Source: Rhodocollybia butyracea
Lineage: Eukaryota > Basidiomycota > Agaricomycetes > Agaricales > Omphalotaceae
Assembly (NCBI GenBank): GCA_015501585.1
Contig: JADNRY010000193.1
Span: 57,329-121,328, forward strand
Length of the DNA stretch: 64,000 nt
Direction: 5' to 3'
Part shown: positions 44,370 through 54,700 of the stretch, one piece after another
Numbering within the stretch: position 1 is the stretch's first letter
Layout: each line of letters opens with the position of its first letter
Program-made: the position numbers and the translations under genes
Notes under the pieces: generated by a model
The model's input: the letters and a program-made list of their open reading frames with translations, nothing else
The model's database searches: none
What the model was told of the DNA's origin: nothing

Positions 44370-44790
44370 CTGTGCAGGTAGCACAATTAAAGCCGTAACT
44401 GAAGTGGATATTGTACAGTGTACAGGTAGTACAACCACTGCACCCGTAACTGAAGTGGAGATTGTACAGGTAGTACAACCACACCGTAACCCCGGATTGC
44501 ACAGAAAGTGTGCAACAGCGTAACCGTAACCCCGGATTGCACAGAGAGTGTGCAACACACATAACCATATTACCATAAGGATTGTACAGGTAGTACAACA
44601 GAGGTAATATTACCGTAAGGATTGCACAGGTAGTGCAACAGAGGTAACCGAAACCGAAACCCCCGGATTGCACAGGTAGTGCAACAGACGTAACTTGAAA
44701 CACATCCAGATTGCACAGGTAGTGCAATAGTAGCTGGACCATAACCGTAACCCGCAACTGCACAGGTAGTGCACTGTACCGAAATTGTGA
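44370..44790. repeat. Array of about ten small hairpins with conserved AGGTA loop
   Basis: Each unit has a 5-7 bp stem closed over AGGTA (AGAAA or AGAGA in two units). Stems alternate between TTGTAC/GTACAA and TTGCAC/GTGCAA, so changes in one arm are matched in the other. Spacers of about 25-50 bases are variable and contain GTAACC-type words. The array lies just before the truncated copia gag start at 44965. Confidence 0.8.
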
Positions 44791-44964
44791 CTCACATTGA
44801 CTCACCGAAACCGCAACTCACATTGACTATTGCCGTGGGAAATTGGAATTCCCGGAACCGAAATTTGATCTTGTGACCGCAAACCCGCAATGTATAAGTA
44901 GCACTTGTTGTGTTCTGTACCCCAACTGAACCCTGAAACTTGGAAACCATATTGAACAGTAATC

Positions 44965-45042
44965 ATGGCTTCTACTACACCGCTACGTTTTACACTATTG
45001 AATGACACCAACTACAAAACATGGCAGATTCAGATGGAAGCT
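44965..45042 (+). pseudogene. Start of a copia-type gag, cut off by insertion
   Basis: An ATG at 44965 begins 26 codons (MASTTPLRF ... NYKTWQIQMEA) that match the start of copia Gag proteins, where a Trp-x-x-x-Met/Leu helix is typical. Coding stops being copia-like at 45043, where TGTAACGCC starts the next element. The remainder is not found in this window. The sequence upstream (43960-44964) would be its LTR or leader. Confidence 0.65.
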
Positions 45043-46371
45043 TGTAACGCCTCCGCCTCTCCATAATCACCACTGACCGTATCCGGCGATACGGTCATCC
45101 TAGACGCCGCCGATAGACCAAACGGTCTATCTTATCATTCTATTTATTATTAATTATATAATAAATCCGTTACTATAAGTATCGTACGATTACTTAAGAG
45201 TCTAGTTAGTCTTTTACACCGTCGTACACACAATAGTATCCTATTTGTCATGTTCACCGGTGTTCTTAAGGACTTTGCCCATAGGGTGTGTTATACTTTT
45301 TTGAACATCAAAAAATTACTATTGTGTGAATAACACAAAGCTATTAATTTAAAAAGCTAAAAACAGTTATACTACCAAGTATAACAACCATTATTCCAAC
45401 TCGCTACACAATCTATACAAACCCGCTCCATTTTTCCTTCCCGCTATATCATTCACTGTCCCTATGACCTCTCAAAATCAATCAGAGAAGTCATATCAGA
45501 GTGTGCGCGATCGCGCACCTTCCATTCGTGGTGACGTGTCACCACACTCAATCTATTCAGTCGCATCAGCGACTCATTCCGTACGTGCGTCTGAAAGACA
45601 GCACTACAGGCAGGACAAGAGTCCACCTAATGAACAGTCTATGACTATTCGTAAGAAACGGCCAACCCGAGAGGGTTTAAGTGAGATTTCTTCTGCGCTA
45701 CGAGATGTAGCGGCATCACTCGACAAGAGTACGCAAGTACTCAATTGTATTCTCAATATAACTGAGAAATGGGATGCATCTAGCATCCGATCTAATGAAG
45801 AAAGATCTTCTTCATCGAGAAACAGCAATAGAATCACTATTGCTGCACCCACACCGAGACGGCCTGCCATCACACCACCGGTATTGCACAACGCAACACC
45901 ATATATTCATACCGAGATAAACAACTCGGTACGCCAATGGCGTGAGACTGTGCCCAAGGCACCGTCAGTCCAACAATCACTGTTGGACGAACAGTATTCA
46001 CAAGGGATGACCAAGTCACCCTGTCATGTTCCTGTATTCCGATAGGAATACGCACCAGTGTCAGTAACTATACCGACACCCATCTACACATCCCGCATGA
46101 GACAGAGTCCCAATGCGGAGGCAGCGTCTCTGACACTGCAAGGTCCCAGGCCATTACCGGTGACCAAATCTTGCTCACCACAAAGCGCGGTGAACATTAA
46201 AAGTGAACCGAAGTTACCTCGTAACTTCAATCAGGTAGTAGCGATACCACCACAGGAAAGTACAATGTACTTCCCTACTGCAAGGGCGCCAATGGTACCC
46301 AATATTATTACACCTCCAGTAGTTGTACCAAACACTACTGGAAATCATTCCAGTATGGGACCGCAACACGG
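45043..46371 (+). mobile_element. LTR-type element (X), 5' part only, interrupted by gypsy-2
   Basis: It starts with TGTAACGCC after the interrupted copia gag. An A/T-rich stretch with tandem TTATTA words (45120-45180) and no frame runs to about 45460 and could be its LTR; then a gag-like frame begins at 45464. It is cut by the gypsy-2 LTR at 46372. Its 3' part and the second LTR would lie beyond 64000, so the assignment as an LTR element is inferred. Confidence 0.5.
45464..46371 (+). pseudogene. Gag-like protein of element X, in-frame stop, truncated
   Basis: A frame opens with ATG at 45464 (Ser/Arg/Pro-rich, with a coiled-coil-like segment around residues 70-110). It is interrupted by TAG at 46043-46045 and continues in the same frame to the gypsy-2 LTR at 46372. 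No zinc knuckle is reached. Composition and position fit a Gag N-terminus, but there is no diagnostic domain. Confidence 0.4.
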
Positions 46372-47870
46372 TATTAGGCCTAAAATCGGCCTAAGGCGTG
46401 TAACCGTACATTTTGACGCTTTGTACGTGTTATACAATGCAATAAGAGAGTTATACGGAGCCCGAGCGTGATAGCTGTTGCCGAGGCAAAGAACTTAACA
46501 ATAATACTCAGCGAGCCGTGAAGGTACGCCCACAAGCGTAGCCTAGAGCCAAGCTAGCGAGGATACCTGGGCTGCCCGGAAATGTAACGCTAGATCGTCA
46601 ATCTAGTTATACCCAAAGAGTGTAGACTCTCTAAACTACAGGACATCTCGAAGCGGGATAAGTACTAAGCCAACGCGTTACTCGAGGGAAGGAATTATGA
46701 GGGAAGGCATCCCTCGCACTAAGACCCCCAACGAGCTATGTTAAGATGTGGACTTTACAGTCCGTAACAATGGACCAGAACAATCCCGAGGGAAACCGTA
46801 GAGGTCTATTCGCGGCACCGGTTGTAACCGTGAGGACGGTAGAAACATACTTAGCGGTCCTACGGAAAGCTACGCGCCGGGCTAGCCTTGGCAAATCAAA
46901 ACATTTGATTTTAGAAATCATACACGGAGGTCTTATCCGTTAAAGCCGACTATCGGGAATCACTTGTACATACTCAGCGCAGTTGCTCGAGATTATCATA
47001 AGTGGTGTCGTTGGAAAGCTAGATAACAGGCCTTCTCAAGAGAATGTTAATCACACTCAGGATGGACAGAACTATCCGAGGAATAGAATGAAACTCACCC
47101 AAGGGAAACCGGGCGGCGAGTGATCATGAAGCGCAAAGGTACTCCTGACCCGGAGATTTTACCTCTGATATATACCCAAGAATGGACTATTTCTTTATCG
47201 TGTGTACCATATATAGGCTGGAGTTTCCTTTCCGAGCCAGATTCCTCTGTTCCACTCTCTTTCCGTCTCTCTCCGTATCTGTTTCATCTATTTTTCGTAT
47301 TAAACTCTCTCTACTCAGTATATAAGCCAGATATATTTATTCAATAAGACAAGTTTCTTGCCCTCAACTTGACTGCTAAGACCAGTGCTCCGTAGAACGT
47401 CCCCACGGGATCAGTAGCGTGACGCCTCCTGACTTGGTTATCTTAAGAAAGTAATAAACTTCACGCGCTTCGCAAAGCCCATTTAAATCTTGATCGAATT
47501 TAAGTGTGTAGAGTTCTCTCGAACTCCAGATCAACTCAAATCTAGTTGCTTCCTTAGAGGGGACGGCTTCTAGTAAGGGATTATTTGGCTCCAGAGTGAG
47601 GGTTCCTTAGTTGACTTCTTCACGAAGTTAGACGAGCCACTAAGATTGTGGTACGAGTTCCTAGTGATTAAGTTCACTCACAATATCGTAGCTCGGCCCA
47701 GAGTTTGGTCGAGGACTTTACGGCGTCACAGCAGCTAGTGCCAGAGTTTGCCTAGTGTTGTTGACAAACCTCGAGATTACTATTCTAGCTAGAGCCAGAG
47801 TTTGCCTAGGAGAATCTTAGTTTCGTTGTATTGGTTTTGGTTTTGGTTAATTGATTTGGACATACACACC
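46372..47870 (+). repeat. 5' LTR of gypsy-2 (right end approximate)
   Basis: Starts TATTAGGCC. The first 333 bases match 63668-64000 apart from about ten differences, mostly one-base indels in short homopolymers. The right end cannot be fixed because the 3' LTR leaves the window; it must lie before the gag frame. It does not start with the usual TG. Confidence 0.65.
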
Positions 47871-47965
47871 TGGTTCCCTCGTACACTCGTACACCCCAAC
47901 TAGGCTTCTCTCGACTTAGTTCTAAGAGTTGTCTAAGCTTAGTTACCCACGTTAGCGCTACAGTC

Positions 47966-50238
47966 TTGAACCTGGAGCAGTCGCGCGCGTACATCCGATA
48001 TTACAAAGCTTTCCCTCAGGGAATCTCTGACAACCCGCCCTCGCTCCCTTACATATCGATAGTCTGGTTAGGTGCGGTAGTGTTTTTGTTAGGTTGTTTT
48101 ATAGCACCTTTCGCATACCTACACGTAAATACCCAAATATCTGGAGCCCACCGCGAGGGGTGGAATCTAATTTTATCGGATTTTACTACAAAACTAGTCC
48201 TTGGGTTAGTAGAGTTCATCTTCTTTGTCCTTCGTTCGCTAGTCCACAAGATTAGTGATCCCTCGGATAATACACCTGATTCAGAGTCAACTCTTTCCGG
48301 AGTAGGCGAACTTCCTGATCCGGGAACATCTGAATTAAGACGCAGTAAAAGAGTACCTAAACCTCGAGAACGATATAATAGTAGCGTCGAACCCGAACGT
48401 CGACCTCCTTTTTCTGTCACTCGAGCAGGATCTAGCACTCCGTCTTCACGCGGATCTAAACCAAGCATAGTCCGTGCGACTTCTGAAACAACTCACGTTG
48501 CCAAGAAGTCTTTAAAAGGGAAAGCGAAAGCAGATCCCACTGATACTACTCAAGCCAGTTCACGTACAAGGGGTGCTCCAGCCCGTGTGCAAGACAACTT
48601 GACTAGTCAACCTTCATCTTCATCTTCATCTCTTCCTCGTATTCCCGAGGAAATCTCTCAGTTAGCTACAGCAGTTAACCAACTCTCGTCTTCTATTTTA
48701 AACAATCTTACAATGAGTACTACTACAAGCAATAACAACCCGGGTTCGAGCGGGAACGTTGGAGGTTCTAGTGGAAACGCTGGAGGTTCGAGTGGTTCTG
48801 GCGGATCTGGTGGTGCAGCTCCCACGGGAACGAATGCTACGGTTGCACAATTGTTTGGAGACAAAATTAAGTTAACACAAGATGAGCTCGATGAATATAA
48901 CTCAAAGTACCTTCCTAAGCGTAGTAAAACGGCGACACTATTTAATAAAGATGATCCGTCTATGTTGAATGGTTGGATTGAGGATACTACTCGATTCATT
49001 GCCGCGGCAAACATTACCAAGGAAGCAGCGAAAGTGGCGTTGGCGTTGGACTGGATGACTTATTCCACTCGGGAAGCATACAAGTATCTACCCTCCGTCG
49101 CAACTCCTAATTTGCAACAGTTCTTTAGAGATTTACGAGCAATCTTCTCTGAATCGGTAGATAGTGAGCTTGGTTCACGCCAAGAGCTCGAGATCTTAAC
49201 CGGGAAGTTCACACCTCTGGACATTGGTAAACATCAAAAGATCATGATGTATAACCGAGAGTTTAAGAACCTCGTGGATAAGCTGATGAAACCGCCGGCA
49301 ATCCTTTCCAACGCTGAAGCTGTCAAGGCATATCTTGTGCCCATGAGCGAAAGGTTGTATTTAGCGATTTCCGCGCGCGTTTGTCACAGAATGTTACGCA
49401 TGTTCAGTTGTTGTCTCGTCGCCGTGAAGATCCTTATCTACTTTCAGAAGTCATGGAAGCAGCCGAGAGTCCTGATTTCAGAACCCTCGATACCTATTAT
49501 GGTAACGGAGCTCGTCCAACTGGATCTCAAGGTGCTCCTGACTCTGCCGAAACTTATAGTCGAGGTGCATTATCGTTCAGATTCTCTCCTCATCTTCCAG
49601 AGACCACTCCCGCGGATCCCGTGAAAGTGGAACCTAAGCAGGAAGAAGTGTCGGAAGTTCTCGCGGGAATCGCCTCGATTAAAGATACTATCGCTCTGAA
49701 CAGGAAAGAGACTAATTTAGTCTTGGATGGTCACCAAAAGGCTATCTCCTCGATGATGAGCTTAATGAAGGATAATATAGAATCCAAACGCTCAGGATAC
49801 ACGTCAACGCAAGTTACTGCGCCGCAGAATACCTCGAAGACCATTCCGGATTGGGGGCAGGGTTGTTTTATGTGTGGGTCACTAGAACATCGCATGTCGG
49901 AGTGCCAATTCTTTAATTCCTACAAGGATAAAGGATGGTTAGTTCCTGACACTACTCCCGGGTCGAAGAAGTATACTTTGCGCAATGGTACGCCGTTGCC
50001 GAGGAACGACCCTAGTGAATCTCGCCCAGAAAAGATTGCAAGGATTGCAAAATCTAAAGGCTGGGATAAGGGTGGAACCAATGCATTCTTTGTCGAGGAA
50101 GAAGACTACTTGGATACCGAGGAGCAAGAGCCTCACCTCACTTTGTTTTTGGCTTCCATGAAAAAGCTAATGGAGGAACATGAGACAAACGGTCGTTATA
50201 TCGCTGGCTCCGGGGAATCCAAGGAGTCGGGAAACTAA
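47966..50238 (+). pseudogene. gag: gypsy-2 Gag, one frameshift
   Basis: An open frame from 47966 (no ATG at its start; the first in-frame ATG in the main body is at 48713) runs to 49624. Near 49372 the protein sense moves to the -1 frame (open 49381-50238); a missing T in a short T run would explain it. The N-terminal part has two hydrophobic segments and a Ser/Arg/Lys-rich region; then comes a Gly/Ser linker and a capsid-like helical region (about 48850-49370). A CCHC knuckle, CFMCGSLEHRMSEC, lies at about 49864-49905. The upstream part before 48713 looks coding but may need splicing or a non-ATG start. Confidence 0.75.
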
Positions 50239-50249
50239 TTGCTTCGGCG

Positions 50250-51707
50250 ATGCAGGGTAGAGTCACTAGAGGAAATACTCTAGGCAAGCAGGCAGACTCG
50301 AAAAAGCCCACATCTACGAAGGAATTGGTTAAGAAGGTAGGCCCGCCAACAAAAGGTACCCTTAGGGAACCCCTAATTGAAAAGCCACCACCTAAAAGCC
50401 CTGCTATTAAAGAGAAATGTAAACAAGTGGAAGTCGTGATTCCCGTGAAAAAGAAGTTTGTTGAGAAAGCTGTTGTCGGCGACGATGATGAGTTCTCTCG
50501 AGATGGAACTGGAATTATCCTTGATAAGGAAGCTGACGAAGAGTTCGCTTGGAGTCTGGCTGAATTAAGGGAAGAAGCTCCTATTCCCGAGATAACTAAG
50601 GTTACTCATAGACCATTCGACGCGGTGAAACCACATGCGGTTCATCCCATTCGACGCGGTGAAACCACATGCGGTTCATCCCATTCCACGAATCAACCAC
50701 GTGTAGAAACCCAAGATAAAGACAATCCTGTCAAGGAGAAGTCTGTCAAGGATAATGGACCCAAATTTAATATTAGAAGTGGATTTCACTTACCTGGAGT
50801 CGAGGAAGAAGTCGCTCGAAAGTTGTTCGATGCAGAAGTAACGCTGACATCAGAGGAGCTATTAGCGCTGAGTTGTCCTCTCCAGAAAATTATGTTAAGG
50901 AAAGCTAGGAACGTCAGGGTAACTCCTACTAAGAGGAAGAATGCTTATGTTAGTACTCTCCTCGAAGATGGCACTGAAGTACCTGAGGAGCTGGAACTTC
51001 CTCACGGGAACAAATTCGATAGTTATATCTCCATGGATAGCATTAAGCTTGATAGTGAAGAAATCTTCGAAGTCCTCGAGCATAACCATAATGGTTTGAA
51101 GGCCGGTTCTATTGTACAACGGGACCCTGTTGAAGCCTTTAAAGCAGACTTACCCGAGGGTGACAAGCGCCGTAATTTGGTAATTGTCGCGGGAAGATCT
51201 AGTAGTCTCCGGTGTATTAACACAAAGATCAATCATCAGGATGGAACAACCAAGGCAATCCTCGACAGTGGCTGTCAGATCGTAGCAATAGATCGTCAGA
51301 CTGCTGTAGAGTTGAATTTGGTCTGGGACCCTACTGTAACGATTTGTCTGCAGGATGTACACGGAGGTCTCGAGGAAACCGCAGGTCTTGCGAGAAATGT
51401 TCCTTTCCAGATTGGTGAAATTACAATCTATCTGCAACTGCATGTGCAACAGCGGGCACCATTCGAAGTGCTGATTGGTAGGCCATTTGACGTTCTCACG
51501 GAATCCGTGATAAAGAATCATGCGGATGGTAGCCAAGAGGTGATGATTACGGACCCCAACACCGGGAATAAATGTACTATGGGTACACATATTCGCTCTA
51601 CGAGACGAAGACTTAGGACTGACAATCCCGAGTTCAAACCCAAACTAGTTCCGGAGCATGCAGGAAGTAGTAACAATCCCGTCAAGGAGGAACAGGGAAA
51701 TTTTTAA
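50250..51707 (+). CDS. gypsy-2 protease region (retropepsin)
   Basis: A separate ATG-started frame, 12 bases after gag. The first third is Lys/Pro-rich. A helical region (about residues 175-250; SGFHLPGVEEEVARKLF and on) resembles the DUF4100-like segment of other fungal gypsy elements. The retropepsin motif is AILDSGCQIVAID (about 51258-51296), and the flap-distal motif is VLIGRPFDV. A 34-bp tandem duplication at 50612-50679 changes frame inside the linker. Expression from a separate frame would require reinitiation or recoding. Confidence 0.8.
   Translation: MQGRVTRGNTLGKQADSKKPTSTKELVKKVGPPTKGTLREPLIEKPPPKSPAIKEKCKQVEVVIPVKKKFVEKAVVGDDDEFSRDGTGIILDKEADEEFAWSLAELREEAPIPEITKVTHRPFDAVKPHAVHPIRRGETTCGSSHSTNQPRVETQDKDNPVKEKSVKDNGPKFNIRSGFHLPGVEEEVARKLFDAEVTLTSEELLALSCPLQKIMLRKARNVRVTPTKRKNAYVSTLLEDGTEVPEELELPHGNKFDSYISMDSIKLDSEEIFEVLEHNHNGLKAGSIVQRDPVEAFKADLPEGDKRRNLVIVAGRSSSLRCINTKINHQDGTTKAILDSGCQIVAIDRQTAVELNLVWDPTVTICLQDVHGGLEETAGLARNVPFQIGEITIYLQLHVQQRAPFEVLIGRPFDVLTESVIKNHADGSQEVMITDPNTGNKCTMGTHIRSTRRRLRTDNPEFKPKLVPEHAGSSNNPVKEEQGNF
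50612..50679 (+). repeat. 34-bp tandem duplication within protease frame
   Basis: A unit starting CCATTCGACGCGGTG occurs twice in direct succession. Because 34 is not a multiple of three, the second copy is read in another frame than the first. Without the duplication the upstream frame would meet a stop shortly after. Confidence 0.9.
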
Positions 51708-51751
51708 ACCTCGAGGATCTGAGTAGCGATCAAGGAGAGGTAGAATTTGCT

Positions 51752-54700
51752 ATGAGTTTCCATTTTGATGATAATAGTGATATTGTATGTGATGGATATA
51801 AGTTCGCAGAAACGGGTCAGTTTTCCGAGCAGGAGTTAAGCGAGGCCTATGTCATGGCTTCGAGAAATTTCATTGCGCAGAAAGCTCCCGAGGACGATGA
51901 GCTTATTGAAGCCTACGTAAATAAACAACTAGTGGATGGAAATAGACGAGTATTCAACGCTCACAAAGAAGGCTTGGACTACGAAGAACCCGAGGAAGGT
52001 CCTGTACTAGTAAATAGAGAGGAATTGCCCGACTTTGATGACCACGCAAAAGCCTTCGCCGGATTCACTACGAAACCGGGAACTAATGAGCGCCATGCTG
52101 TCTTCAGGAAGGGTGATGCTAAAAGTACGAAAAGGGAGACTCCTAAGTTTCCTGGTTCCCCGAAATTTGTAAAAGGTGGAAAACCTCGTCGCAGCATACC
52201 CAAATTGCCTCCTAGGCCTCTGTCTGACCTTCCACGAGTAAAAGATTATACCTATACGCCGTATACAAAGCCCGAGAGTTATGAACCGCGCAAGAATTCA
52301 ATTCCTCGGAAAAGAACTGCGATTAAAGATCCCAAGAATGGGAAGGTTTATGATTTGGTCGATGCTTTTGGCGCAAAGAAATACAAACCAGTTGGTGTCA
52401 AAGTACATCCTGTGAAAGCGGATCTACCCGAGGAATACAGAGTTCGACGGTGTATCACCGGCAATCCTCTCGAGGGAATGCCTGAATTATCACCCAATCC
52501 GCCTGAGTTCACTCCAACTGGACGCTACACACAGGAAAGAAAAGAGATTATCGACGAAAATCACTCAGAGGATTTCCTATGGCCGGAAGAAAGGAAGTTG
52601 ATTCATCACTTCATGATGCTTCAGGAACAAGCGTTTGCCTGGAATGCAGAGGAAGCTGGTACCTTCAAGGAAGAATTCTTCCCCGCGGTTAAAATTCCAG
52701 TACTCCCGCATGTTCCGTGGGTCATTCGTAACATTCCAATACCACCCGGGATCTTCGAGGACGTGTGTAAGATAATAAAACAAAAGATTGATGCAGGGGT
52801 TTACGAACCTAGTAGTGCCTCCTATCGCTCAAAGTGGTTTTGCGTAGTTAAAAAGGATGGAAAAAGTTTACGTTTGGTCCATAGTCTGGAACCGTTGAAT
52901 GAAGTTACTATACAACATTCTGGTGTACCGCCGGCCCCGGCTGAAGTCTCTAGGGACTTCTGTAGTCGAGCTTGTGGAGCTACTTTCAATCTCTATGTCG
53001 GATACGATGAGAGGCCATTAGCAGTTTCCTCGAGGGATCTAACGACCTTTCAAACACCTTTTGGACCACATAGGCTCGTGAAATTACCAATGGGATGGAC
53101 AAATTCCGTACCAATCTTCCACGACGATGTAACCTATATCCTACAAGATGAAATTCCACACGTTACAGTCCCCTATATTGACGATGTTCCCGTAAAAGGT
53201 CCGAATACTAGGTACGAACTTCCAGACGGAGGTTACGAGACCATATCAGAGAACACCGGGATACGACGATTTGTTTGGGAACACATGCAGAATGTTAACC
53301 GGGTGTGTCAACGGATGAAATATGCCGGGGGTACTTTCTCGGGGAAAAAGACTTTCATTTGTAATCCTGAAATTATCGTCCTAGGACACCGTTGTACTTA
53401 CGAAGGCAGGATGCCTGAGGCTGGGATTGCTGAATCAATCTTGACTTGGCCCGAATGCAAGAATAAGCACGACGTACGAGCTTTTCTTGGGACTGCTGGA
53501 CAGTTGCGAATGTTTATCGAGAACTACGCAAAGAAGGCAATGCCCTTGACCAAGTTAACTAGTGACATGGATTGGGAATGGGGAGATGAACAACGGAAAG
53601 CAATGGACGCTCTCAAGGATGGTGTAAGGAATGCCCCGGCACTCCGAAACATTAACTATGAGTGGGACATTTGTCTCGCAGTTGACACTTCTTACAAAGC
53701 AGTGGGATGGTTTATTTATCAAATAGATCCTGACGATCCTAAAAAGAAGTATTTTAATTACTTTGGATCAACTACGTTAAACGAGCGGGAAGCCCGGTTC
53801 TCTCAGTCTAAGAGAGAACTCTATGGTCTCAAACTATCATTACAATCAAGCTATTACTTAGTCTATGGCTCTCGACGAATGACCGTGGAGACTGATGCAA
53901 GCTACATCAAGGGTATGTTAGATCATCCCAGCTGTGGTCCGAACGCTACAATCAATAGATGGATTGAGGAGATCCGTAAGTTCCACTTCAAGATTTTACA
54001 TGTGAAGGGTATTTTGCACGGACCAGATGGTTTGTCACGGAGACCTCCGGGCGGATATCAATCCCCTCGACCACCAATCGACCCAGATGACTATGAAGAT
54101 TACGATGATGGAGCTCCCGTTGAACTTATCATGGGTGAAGGGGCCAAAGAACCTTTAGATTTTGAGTCCTTCAAGGACGACATTGACCCACGCAGTGGTT
54201 ACCTCGGTGAGCTAGCTTGTCATCCTGAGGACATCCAGGAAGAACTCCAGGAAGCCCTCGATGACGAGAAAGCATCCGAACGTCACCGAAAATCGCTGAT
54301 CAAAAGTCACGGTGAAATCTACTCTTCGTTCAGTCAAACACTTCATATTCCACAAGACTCCGCGGAATGGAGGGCTGATAACCCTTACCCTCGGGAACGT
54401 CGGTCGGAATGGGGAAATAAACTAGATGATATGTTACCTACTATTGCCAAGTGGCATACAGGTGATGAGAAGGATATCACAGAAAACATGAGCGCACCGG
54501 AAGCCCGAAGCTTTTTGCGTCAAGCAAAGAAATTCTTCGTGGATAAGAAAGGTCGGCTTTATAAGAAAGCTACTGAGGAAGGTGCTCAGCATCAATTAGT
54601 GGTTAGTCCTGACCGTCGAATGTATATGCTACATTGCGCACATGATAGCTTAGCACATAAAGGAACGTTTGCTACCCGCGAGTTCCTGGATCGACGTTTT

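Noticed and set aside
44104..44805. 233-codon minus-strand frame with repeated CAI/CNL-type words as a repeat protein
   Set aside because: It simply translates the hairpin array; two frames on the minus strand are open together because the repeat lacks stops.
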